5,190 nt of DNA, taken from the NCBI GenBank assembly GCA_031287585.1, contig JAITST010000281.1, positions 1 to 5,190 of the forward strand. The letters are read 5' to 3'. The notes beneath the pieces are model-generated. The model was given only the letters and a program-made list of their open reading frames with translations, was not told the DNA's origin and made no database searches. Position numbers and translations under genes: made by a program. Shown here in pieces: positions 1 to 5,190 of the stretch. How positions within the stretch are numbered: the first letter of the stretch is position 1; each line of letters starts with the position of its first letter. The DNA is from Planctomycetaceae bacterium. Its GTDB lineage: Bacteria; Planctomycetota; Planctomycetia; Pirellulales; Thermoguttaceae.

Positions 1-427
1 ATTCGTAACGTGTTGTTTCGCCGTTCGGCATTGTTACCGACGAAATCATATCGTCGTTATTATATGTGAAACGTGTAACAACATTCGGCAACAGTCCCGT
101 CGTGTCAGAACTCGTACCAGTAATCGTTATGATTCGCCCTTCGTCGTCGTGAGTGAACTTTGTCACCTTGTTATCCGGCGCGATTACTTCTTTAAGAAAA
201 CCGGTCTCACTGTCGTAACGAAATTCCGTAACAAAATTTTCCGGCGTAACTTTCTTCGCGAGATACCCAGCGTAAGTATAAGTTACATCAACAAGAGTCG
301 AAGTTCCAGTAATCGTGACCGTCAACTCATGCGTCTCACCGCATACACACTCACCATAACAAATCGAAGTAGCCAAAGCAACAACAAACAAAACTGTTAT
401 CACAACAGAAATTCGTTGAAAACTCAT
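1..427 (-). CDS. Secreted YD-repeat (Rhs-like) protein, N-terminal part only
   Basis: The reading frame opens at an ATG (425-427) and stays open to the left edge, giving 142 codons with no stop; the C-terminal part lies outside the window. Residues 1-25 form a Sec signal peptide: MSFQRIS, a hydrophobic core VVITVLFVVALATS, and a likely signal peptidase I site after CYG. The cysteine at 23 is not in a proper lipobox. From about residue 69 the sequence has the spacing of YD repeats: FRYDSETGFLKEV-x-PDNKVTKF, then THDDEGRI (92-99), then FTYNNDDMISSVTMPNGETTRY (120-141). In known families, YD repeats build a large beta-cocoon shell, often around a C-terminal toxin or as a surface adhesin; which applies here cannot be told from this fragment. 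The start is fixed by GGAG five bases upstream and by a strong promoter at 516-544. I am confident of the coding frame and the repeat type, not of the role. Confidence 0.82.
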   Translation of the reverse strand, partial: MSFQRISVVITVLFVVALATSICYGECVCGETHELTVTITGTSTLVDVTYTYAGYLAKKVTPENFVTEFRYDSETGFLKEVIAPDNKVTKFTHDDEGRIITITGTSSDTTGLLPNVVTRFTYNNDDMISSVTMPNGETTRYE

Positions 428-432
428 AGTAA

Positions 433-436
433 CTCC
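433..436 (-). promoter_or_regulatory. Shine-Dalgarno GGAG of the YD-repeat gene
   Basis: On the minus strand GGAG is followed by five bases (TTACT) and the ATG at 427, which is suitable spacing. It decides the start codon. It stands out because no comparable GGAG is seen before the other four intact starts in the window. Confidence 0.7.
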
Positions 437-515
437 AATTCTAATAAGGGGAGTAATTGAAACATGAAACTTGCACAAAATTCATACGACACCCGAAATC
501 GTTACCAATCGCACA

Positions 516-544
516 ATTCTAAATTACTTGTCCATTTTTGTCAA
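516..544 (-). promoter_or_regulatory. Sigma-70-type promoter of the YD-repeat gene
   Basis: The minus strand reads TTGACA (-35, 539-544), a 17-base spacer, then TAGAAT (-10, 516-521). The -35 is a perfect consensus match and the -10 has one mismatch. Transcription would start near 509, leaving a leader of about 80 nt before the ATG at 427. A/T tracts just upstream of the -35 (about 555-580) could act as an UP element, which is inference. The promoter implies the gene is transcribed on its own rather than by read-through from the gene at 786-2102. Confidence 0.75.
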
Positions 545-595
545 TGGGGGGTAAAACGAAAAATTTTTTCATTTTTTTCACCGTCCCCAGTAAAC

Positions 596-658
596 GTACT
601 TTTCAAGGAAATTACCTGAATACATGTAGTTTTCGCATTATGATTTTTGGAAAAGTAC
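596..658. repeat. Nine-base inverted repeat, spaced 45 bases
   Basis: GTACTTTTC at 596-604 is the exact reverse complement of GAAAAGTAC at 650-658. Just inside the arms, 606-610 can form a few further A-U and G-U pairs with 644-648. No T tract follows in either direction, so it is not a classic terminator. It lies about 50 bases upstream of the -35 of the YD-repeat gene and could be a structured 3' end for the upstream gene, a regulatory site, or chance in A/T-rich DNA. Confidence 0.4.
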
Positions 659-785
659 AGTTGTGTCGGAATCGTCATCAATTTCCGGTACTTCGGATTG
701 AATTGCATTATCCAATGAGTTTAGAACCTGACCGATAATTTTGTCTTCTCACACAAAAAAACTGAATCAATGAGAAAATTTTCAT

Positions 786-2102
786 TTACCGTTTTTCCAA
801 AATAACTGTACCAAAGTCAATTACTTCGCCGGGTGCGGTATTGACTTTTTTTTCAATCGTTTCGTGATAAGCCCGACCGCCAGCCGGAATCGGAATAACA
901 TAACTGCCCGGTAAATTGATTACAACGTTCAACTTTCCCGGCGGAATATGTAATGTTGCTTTACCGGAAGCGTCGGTTTTAACTGAATCCCAATTACACA
1001 AATAATACTGGTAACTACCGCCTCTCATAGCAGATGAAACGGAAACATTTGCATTCTTCAACGGTTTGTTTTTCTTATCCAAAACCGTCAGTACGACTTG
1101 AACCGACGGTTTCAAAACAGTCTGGATTTTCTTACCGTTCATCGCCAGTGTAAGGGTTTCCGAAATTCCGAATTTTTTATCCGCCGTCAGAAGAAAGAAG
1201 TCAGACTCTTTATAAATCGGGTCAATCACTACAATACCGTCACTCCCTAAATATCCTGCGACCGTGCCATCATTAAACGTATAAGCATATTCGCTTCGCT
1301 CCAACTCCGCACCTTTTTCCGCAACAACCTCAATCGTAATCGGAGTAGGAAGTACCCGGTTAAATTCTTTTGGTTCATCGTTTTTCGCAACAGAAATTTT
1401 TTGTTCCTCACGCAACCAGTGAATGGTGTAGTCTCCCGGCGCAACATAAAGTTCATACTCACCATTTTTATTCGACGGACAATACCATCGTCTCCGAAAC
1501 GCTTCACGAATGTTCGGCAAATCAGCACCGATGAGCGGTTCGATTTCCCGTTCGATATAAACACTACGTCCTGCCGCAGGAGTCGAGTCTTCGTAGGTTA
1601 ATCGACTACGAATCGGAATACCTTCATTGAGTATAATGGTTAGCGGTTCCATTTTATCGTGTGCAACAAAAACGATTGGCTCTGAAACAAAACGTTTGTA
1701 TTCACCTCTTCCCGAAACAGTTACAACAACATTGGAACCGGGCAATGCAGCGTTATCGATTTGAAAACTGCCGTCATTCTTCGTCGAATCAGAAATACCG
1801 TCTGATGCAATATGAAAACTGTTACCGTCGGGGTTGGGCATATAATTGACGGAAAGAATATCGATCAAACAAAATGGAACAAGCGTTCCGTCCGGCAGAA
1901 TGACTTTTCCCTGAACGGCAACTTTTGGTAAATTCGGGTTAACAGCGATAGCCGTCAATTTTTCCGTGATACTCTGACTCAACGTTTTTGTTTCAGGGTT
2001 GCTAAAGAAGGACACAAGTATCGGTACAGATACAAGGAACACAACCAGAAATCCGAGTAAGAGCGATTTATAGCGAGACGACAATTGCGTAAATTGGTTC
2101 AT
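786..2102 (-). CDS. Membrane-anchored protein with three carboxypeptidase-regulatory-like (Ig-like) domains
   Basis: This is a 438-residue protein. After a short N-terminus (MNQFTQLSSRYKS), residues 14-33 form one hydrophobic segment (LLLGFLVVFLVSVPILVSFF) with positive charge before it, so an uncleaved anchor with the rest outside the cytoplasm is likely. Three beta-rich modules follow the pattern of CarboxypepD_reg-like folds: VQGKVILPDGTLVP to TKNDGSFQI (about 63-115), IRSRLTYEDSTPAAGRSVYIE to SNKNGEYELYVAPGDYTI (about 164-227), and VQVVLTVLDKKNKPLKNANVSV to TDASGKATLHIPPGKLNVVI (about 334-395). Such modules are binding or scaffold domains and no catalytic residues are apparent, so the job is unknown. 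The frame extends upstream to 2261, but that stretch contains a strong promoter (2167-2195) and codes for nothing protein-like, so I take the ATG at 2102, which sits just before the membrane segment. No Shine-Dalgarno is seen at this start. Confidence 0.83.
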   Translation of the reverse strand: MNQFTQLSSRYKSLLLGFLVVFLVSVPILVSFFSNPETKTLSQSITEKLTAIAVNPNLPKVAVQGKVILPDGTLVPFCLIDILSVNYMPNPDGNSFHIASDGISDSTKNDGSFQIDNAALPGSNVVVTVSGRGEYKRFVSEPIVFVAHDKMEPLTIILNEGIPIRSRLTYEDSTPAAGRSVYIEREIEPLIGADLPNIREAFRRRWYCPSNKNGEYELYVAPGDYTIHWLREEQKISVAKNDEPKEFNRVLPTPITIEVVAEKGAELERSEYAYTFNDGTVAGYLGSDGIVVIDPIYKESDFFLLTADKKFGISETLTLAMNGKKIQTVLKPSVQVVLTVLDKKNKPLKNANVSVSSAMRGGSYQYYLCNWDSVKTDASGKATLHIPPGKLNVVINLPGSYVIPIPAGGRAYHETIEKKVNTAPGEVIDFGTVILEKR

Positions 2103-2166
2103 TGCGATAATGGGGTTGCAAGTGAAATAATCTGAATAACTTTGTATTCCGCGAACGGAGACACGG

Positions 2167-2195
2167 ATTTTAGCACACACGTTATCTATTGTCAA
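2167..2195 (-). promoter_or_regulatory. Sigma-70-type promoter of the anchored Ig-like protein gene
   Basis: The minus strand shows TTGACA (-35, 2190-2195), a 17-base spacer and TAAAAT (-10, 2167-2172). Transcription would begin near 2160, about 58 nt before the ATG at 2102. The site lies inside the longer open frame that reaches 2261, so it argues directly against that longer start. Its layout matches the promoter at 516-544, so the same housekeeping sigma factor probably reads both. Confidence 0.77.
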
Positions 2196-2246
2196 GATAG
2201 TTTCAATCTGCGCAAAAAATAACCCTCCCTTTACCATTACATCCCG

Positions 2247-2275
2247 TTCGCCCGTCAACAAAATTCTGGTATAAT
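2247..2275 (+). promoter_or_regulatory. Extended -10 promoter for the 75-aa/EboB-like/birA operon
   Basis: The plus strand has TGGTATAAT, a perfect TATAAT (2270-2275) with the TG of an extended -10 (2267-2268). Seventeen bases upstream is only a weak -35 (TTCGCC, 2247-2252), as is usual when the extended -10 does the work. Transcription would start near 2282, leaving about 46 nt before the first ATG at 2328. It diverges from the promoter at 2167-2195; the two core elements are about 50 bases apart, so shared regulation is possible. Confidence 0.62.
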
Positions 2276-2327
2276 TACTCTGCTTATTCTAACTTTCACC
2301 CCCTAATTACTAATCCAACAAACTACA

Positions 2328-2555
2328 ATGCAAACATCACAACAAGTCATCGACACATATTTCCTCGATATGCGTCACAACCTTCTCGAACTCTGCGCGT
2401 TTTTTGACCGTTACGATGTTGCGGTGAAACGCAGCGGACAACCTACCAATATAGAACGTTATCGTATGCTCACCGATGCGTTGTCGATTGTCGCGGACAA
2501 GGACAACCCGAATCGCGCGGAAACTTTGCTCAATCTTCTTTCCGACCAAACCTAA
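2328..2555 (+). CDS. Small conserved-looking protein of unknown function (75 aa)
   Basis: This 75-residue soluble protein has no signal peptide or membrane segment. It reads as two or three amphipathic helices: VIDTYFLDMRHNLLELCAFFDRYDVA (about 7-32), IERYRMLTDALSIVAD (about 42-57) and RAETLLNLLSD (about 63-73). The acidic/aromatic pattern FFDRYD and the terminal LLSD look like conserved features. I do not recognise a named family. It is the first gene after the extended -10 promoter and ends 21 bases before the EboB-like hydrolase, so it is probably co-transcribed and may be a partner or adaptor of that enzyme (inference). The ATG has no Shine-Dalgarno; the leader is A/C-rich, like those of the next two genes. 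An overlapping minus-strand frame covers the same stretch, but operon position and promoter favour the plus strand. Confidence 0.72.
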   Translation: MQTSQQVIDTYFLDMRHNLLELCAFFDRYDVAVKRSGQPTNIERYRMLTDALSIVADKDNPNRAETLLNLLSDQT

Positions 2556-2576
2556 CAATCAACACAACCAGTTACA

Positions 2577-3398
2577 ATGTTCATAATACAACCACACTAT
2601 CACGCAATCGCCCGCACGTGTCAGGACTACGAACGTATGGCACAAAGCGGTGTCGTCGCGGTCGCCGAGCCGGCGTTTTGGGCGGGATTCGACCGCGATT
2701 ACCACGAAACATTTCTTGATTACTTCAAACAGATTTCGGAGTTCGAGCCGACACGAGCCGCCGAGTACGGTATTCGTCATTTTTGTTGGGTAGCGGTAAA
2801 TCCGAAAGAGGCGGACAATCTCGAATTAGCACGTAGCGTGTTAAAAGAGATGCCAAAGTATTTCGATAGACCAACGGTGTTAGGTGTTGGTGAAACAGGT
2901 CTGAACAAGTCAACACAAAACGAAATAACGGTTATGGAAGAACACATCGAGTTGTCGATTCGTTACGACCAACTACTACTAATCCACACGCCGCACCTCG
3001 CGGACAAATTGAAGGGAACAAGAATCATACTGGATGTTCTAAAAAACTTCCCAAAGTTAAATCGCGATAAAGTGTGGATAGACCACGTAGAAAATCACAC
3101 GGTAAAAATGGTCAAAGATAACGGTTACTGGTACGGATTCACGTTGTACCCGATAACAAAATGTTCAATAAACCGCTGTGCGGATATGATAGAACAATAC
3201 GGTATCGACCGCCTATTGGTAAACTCATCCGCCGACTGGGGACCGAGCGACCCAATGCTTCTACAACAAAGCATACAGGAACTAACAAGACGCGGTCATA
3301 CCAGAGATGAAATAATAGAAATCTATCACAACAATCCGGTAAAATATCTGACGCAATGTCCAAAATTTGACATTAAACCGATAAAATTTTGTACATAA
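2577..3398 (+). CDS. EboB-like TatD-superfamily metal-dependent hydrolase
   Basis: This 273-residue cytoplasmic protein looks like a complete TIM-barrel metallohydrolase. Likely metal ligands are in order: H7-x-H9 (QPHYHA), E106 in GVGETG, H137 in LLIHTPH, H170 in WIDH and D220 in NSSADWG. Family-type segments include VVAVAEPAFWAGF (26-38), YGIRHFCWVAVNPKEA (64-79), GFTLYPITK (187-195) and SSADWGPSDP (217-226). From memory these resemble EboB more closely than housekeeping TatD. EboB belongs to the ebo cluster, which is linked in cyanobacteria and Bacteroidetes to export of natural products to the periplasm; its own reaction is not established. No other ebo gene (eboA, eboC-F) is in the window, so the function is open. 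It starts 21 bases after the small gene and ends 3 bases before birA, indicating one operon. The superfamily is sure, the EboB subfamily likely. Confidence 0.85.
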   Translation: MFIIQPHYHAIARTCQDYERMAQSGVVAVAEPAFWAGFDRDYHETFLDYFKQISEFEPTRAAEYGIRHFCWVAVNPKEADNLELARSVLKEMPKYFDRPTVLGVGETGLNKSTQNEITVMEEHIELSIRYDQLLLIHTPHLADKLKGTRIILDVLKNFPKLNRDKVWIDHVENHTVKMVKDNGYWYGFTLYPITKCSINRCADMIEQYGIDRLLVNSSADWGPSDPMLLQQSIQELTRRGHTRDEIIEIYHNNPVKYLTQCPKFDIKPIKFCT

Positions 3399-3401
3399 CA
3401 A

Positions 3402-3977
3402 ATGTTAAAAATCGTTTCATACCCAACTCTCGTTTCCACCAACGACACCGCCAAAGAATTACTGCGTTCAAACACCAAACTAGAACTACCGTTGGTAATA
3501 GTGACCGACCGACAAACCGGCGGACGTGGGCGTGACGGGCGAAGTTGGTGGACTGGTGAAGGAGCGTTAGCGTTTTCGTTGATAGTAGAACTGTCGGCAA
3601 CCAAGTTTGAACGTCAGACGTTACCAACGCTGTCGGAAAAGATAGCGGAAATAGTAGCGGAGTTTGTAAATGAAGAACTGCTAACGCCGCACGAAATAAA
3701 AGTGCACAAACCAAACGACGTTTACATAGACAACAAAAAGGTGAGCGGAATCCTGATAGAAACAACGTCTCCAAAATACGCAATAATAGGAATCGGCATA
3801 AACACAAACAACACAACAAAAGAGAAACCGCCGGAACTATCAAACATCCCAATTGTAACACTCAAAGACCTGCGAAACGACCAACCATTAGACAACAAAA
3901 TGTTAATGGAAAAGATTGTAAAAAAAATTCTTGCGATATTAAGAAACAACGAAACCGTAGGTAATACGTGCGGTTGA
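3402..3977 (+). CDS. birA: Biotin--[acetyl-CoA-carboxylase] ligase, catalytic domain only
   Basis: BirA activates biotin with ATP to biotinyl-5'-AMP and attaches it to a lysine of biotin carrier domains such as that of acetyl-CoA carboxylase. The catalytic core is all visible: STN (12-14), the biotinyl-AMP loop GGRGRDGRSWW (40-50), HKPNDVYID (102-110), KKVSGILIE (112-120) with its conserved lysine, and GIGINTN (130-136). There is no N-terminal DNA-binding helix-turn-helix, so it should be a pure enzyme and not a repressor. At 191 residues it is shorter than most single-function ligases; it ends after a last helix (about 168-182) and lacks the usual small C-terminal beta domain. The common KWPND motif reads HKPND, with lysine in place of tryptophan. 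It begins 3 bases after the EboB-like gene, so it is probably translated from the same transcript. No Shine-Dalgarno is visible. Confidence 0.9.
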   Translation: MLKIVSYPTLVSTNDTAKELLRSNTKLELPLVIVTDRQTGGRGRDGRSWWTGEGALAFSLIVELSATKFERQTLPTLSEKIAEIVAEFVNEELLTPHEIKVHKPNDVYIDNKKVSGILIETTSPKYAIIGIGINTNNTTKEKPPELSNIPIVTLKDLRNDQPLDNKMLMEKIVKKILAILRNNETVGNTCG

Positions 3978-4054
3978 TAGGGTATTATTGCAGTGTGAAT
4001 TTTTCGTAACTTTTGTTGCTTGTAATGGTACCTTGTCACGATTAAAAATTGTTT

Positions 4055-4103
4055 ATTGTATAGACGCATGATGCAATGTCTCTGCATCTTGCGTCTATAC
4101 AAT
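4055..4103. repeat. 49-nt near-perfect palindrome (strong hairpin) between convergent genes
   Basis: ATTGTATAGACGCA (4055-4068) pairs exactly with 4090-4103. After one T-T mismatch (4069/4089), GATGCA (4070-4075) pairs with TGCATC (4083-4088), leaving a 7-base loop (4076-4082). This gives 20 pairs out of 21. The palindrome sits between birA and the DUF1559 gene and is read as codons at the 3' end of the DUF1559 frame. On the minus strand a TTTTT run (4045-4049) follows the stem after a few bases; on the plus strand there is no T tract. It may be a shared terminator or RNA 3'-end stabiliser, or a copy of a small dispersed palindromic element. The sequence alone does not decide. Confidence 0.8.
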
Positions 4104-4116
4104 CTTTGACCGTAAT

Positions 4117-4178
4117 AAAAAAACGCCGTATCACATCGCCGTTGATTGAGCCCAACGCTCCCCACGCTCCATACGGCG
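4117..4178 (-). terminator. Possible intrinsic terminator of the DUF1559 gene
   Basis: On the minus strand CGCCGTAT (4178-4171) pairs with ATACGGCG (4131-4124), followed at once by seven Ts (4123-4117). The 39-base interval can form an inner stem CGTTG/CAACG. The stem and T tract are typical of a Rho-independent terminator, although the loop is long. It overlaps the open frame, which is odd: family members normally end near GALGSINGD, whose codons finish at about 4135, inside this hairpin. That supports the view that the natural stop has been lost. Confidence 0.42.
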
Positions 4179-5190
4179 ATTGACCGCCTGTTACCGGTGT
4201 TTTGGTGTTGTCACCAGCGTTAATTGTTTCGGAGATGAATCTCACCGAGCCGTCGCCGATTGTTCCGTTCACTCCGCCGCTATGGTAACTTGACGCGGAC
4301 ATAAGTGAACGGCTGCTGTAATTAACGCCAGTAGCACCGATACAACTCGGTGAATTTGGAGGCAAAATGGTTGCGAAACTTGATGGTCCGCGTCCGTCTC
4401 CCCAACGTGTTCCGAAATGGGTATCTTTCTGAATTGATACCGTCGTTTTGTAACCTTTGCCGTCACGTAAATCGGCACAACTTTTCGGAACAACTGATGT
4501 TCCGCTGCCGTTTACGTCAACAACATCAGTTACGCCCAACGCATACGCACCGCGAATCGCGTTTTGACGCGAAGAAACGCAACGTTCCGAAAACACGATA
4601 GTGTTGCTCGATCCGTCTAACAAGGAACTCATACCTCGCCATTTGGCGTTAAAAACGCCGCCTGACTCACTTGGTTTTTTATTGTTTCCGCCAGACAATA
4701 AAAATGCACCACGATTATTTAACAATTCGCCTTCCCTGTCGGGCCAATCGCCGAGCGAGAAGAGATATGTCGAACATCCCTTGGTTTCACTTGCGTACAA
4801 ATCTGATGGGCAAATAAGCGGAGTAATGAAACGGTCATTCCACGGCGTACCGCTAGCGGGGTCAACAGGATTCTGTAACGCGAGTTCGTAAACCGCTTCT
4901 TGTTCATAATACGGCATTAGCATCAACAGCGGAGTGTAACGATCACACGCCTTATCAGCAGTCGTATTGGCGATTCGGCTGCTGCCTGCCGGAAACGAAC
5001 CAGCAGTGTTGTGATAGTTGTGCAACGCGATACCGAATTGTTTAAGTTCATTGGAACACTGCATCCTTCGCGCCGCCTCACGGGCGGCTTGCACAGCGGG
5101 CAAGAGCAAAGCGATTAGAACGCCAATGATGGCGATAACAACAGAAGTTCAACAAGCGTAAAAGCAGAGCGAGAACGGCGAACACGGCAT

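Larger units (their letters stand above)
428..785. other. Intergenic region without a convincing gene
   Basis: This 358-base gap lies between two minus-strand genes. It contains the promoter and Shine-Dalgarno of the left gene and an inverted repeat at 596-658. A short minus-strand frame (541-708, 55 codons) is open but has no family resemblance that I recognise. A weak TTCTCA/TGAGAA pair (746-751 with 771-776, 19-base loop) follows the stop of the upstream gene but has no T tract, so no clear terminator is visible for the gene at 786-2102. Confidence 0.6.
4042..5190 (-). pseudogene. DUF1559 prepilin-like protein, apparently frameshifted, 5' end outside window
   Basis: The protein belongs to the planctomycete DUF1559 family, whose members have a type IV pilin-like N-terminal segment and are probably exported pseudopilin-like proteins of unknown function. 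Codons from 5189 down to 5145 read CRVRRSRSAFTLVEL; the next family segment VVIAIIGVLIALLLPAVQAAREAARRMQCSNELKQFGIALHNYH is in a different frame beginning at 5142. One base appears missing near 5143-5145, and the downstream frame has a TGA at 5149-5151. The body is otherwise intact: GSFPAGSSR, LMPYYEQEAVY, ICPSD, RGMSSLLDGSSNTIVFSER, FGTRWGDGRG, and YHSGGVNGTIGDGSVRF (near 4249-4284). The usual C-terminus GAWGALGSINGD ends at 4135, but the frame continues 30 more codons (VIRRFF to INNF) to a stop at 4042. The start codon lies beyond 5190. An assembly or sequencing error is the main alternative to a true pseudogene. The family call is near certain. Confidence 0.85.

Noticed and set aside
541..708. 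A 55-codon minus-strand open frame (MQFNPKYRK to RFTPH) between the two left genes
   Set aside because: It has no Shine-Dalgarno and no recognisable family, and its stop overlaps the -35 of the YD-repeat promoter. It could be a real small gene or a remnant, but nothing in the sequence supports it beyond being open.
538..738. A plus-strand 66-codon open frame
   Set aside because: It starts with TTG, is rich in F and K from A/T tracts, lies over the minus-strand promoter and inverted repeat, and has no promoter or ribosome site.
746..776. TTCTCA/TGAGAA as a terminator for the gene at 786-2102
   Set aside because: The stem has only six A/T-rich pairs with a 19-base loop and no following T tract on the minus strand.
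708..785. A 25-codon minus-strand frame starting immediately after the stop at 786
   Set aside because: It is too short, has no family signal, and the ATG touching the TAA is likely chance.
2103..2261. N-terminal extension of 53 codons for the anchored Ig-like protein
   Set aside because: It holds the gene's own promoter and would place the membrane anchor 66 residues in, behind sequence with no protein-like character.
3722..4165. Minus-strand open frame of 147 codons overlapping birA and the DUF1559 3' end
   Set aside because: It is a shadow of birA codons, and its rich F/I/R composition shows no domain; both overlapping genes have firm family matches.
5107..5109. TTG at 5109 as the start of the DUF1559 protein
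   Set aside because: It falls in the middle of the prepilin-like hydrophobic segment; the family N-terminus (FTLVEL) is clearly visible upstream in another frame.

Overview
The window most likely comes from a low- to mid-GC member of the Planctomycetota. The main evidence is a DUF1559 protein on the minus strand at the right end: a type IV prepilin-like N-terminus (FTLVEL, then VVIAIIGVLIALLLPAVQAA), then AREAARRMQCSN, and a C-terminal H-x9-DG signature. Large families of such proteins are a hallmark of that phylum. A membrane-anchored protein built of carboxypeptidase-regulatory-like beta domains and a secreted YD-repeat protein fit the same phylum. A host-associated or gut lineage is possible from the base composition, but that is inference.

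Layout. Positions 1-427 (minus) hold the N-terminal 142 codons of a secreted YD-repeat (Rhs-like) protein that runs off the left edge. It has its own sigma-70-type promoter (516-544) and Shine-Dalgarno. Positions 428-785 are a gap with that promoter, an inverted repeat and no convincing gene. Positions 786-2102 (minus) encode a 438-residue anchored protein with three Ig-like/CarboxypepD_reg-like modules. A strong TTGACA-N17-TAAAAT promoter lies just upstream, which rules out the longer 491-codon reading. The 225-bp divergent intergenic region (2103-2327) also carries an extended -10 promoter for the plus-strand operon. That operon is a 75-residue protein of unknown function (2328-2555), an EboB-like TatD-superfamily metal-dependent hydrolase (2577-3398), and a short biotin-protein ligase BirA (3402-3977), with gaps of 21 and 3 nt.

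Convergent to birA, at 4042-5190 (minus), is the DUF1559 gene. It looks broken at both ends. One base appears to be missing inside the prepilin-like signal segment (near 5143-5145), and the reading frame runs about 30 codons past the usual family C-terminus, through a hairpin plus T7 tract that looks like its own terminator and through a near-perfect 49-nt palindrome (4055-4103).

How the genes work together. The two left-hand minus-strand genes are separate envelope or secreted protein units under similar housekeeping promoters. The central operon is cytoplasmic: BirA attaches biotin to carboxylase carrier domains, and the EboB-like enzyme has an unknown substrate. The link between the two is by location only. 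No mobile element, CRISPR array, tRNA or rRNA was recognised. The most unusual content is the decaying DUF1559 copy with its 3' palindrome, and the orphan EboB-like gene paired with a small unknown protein.
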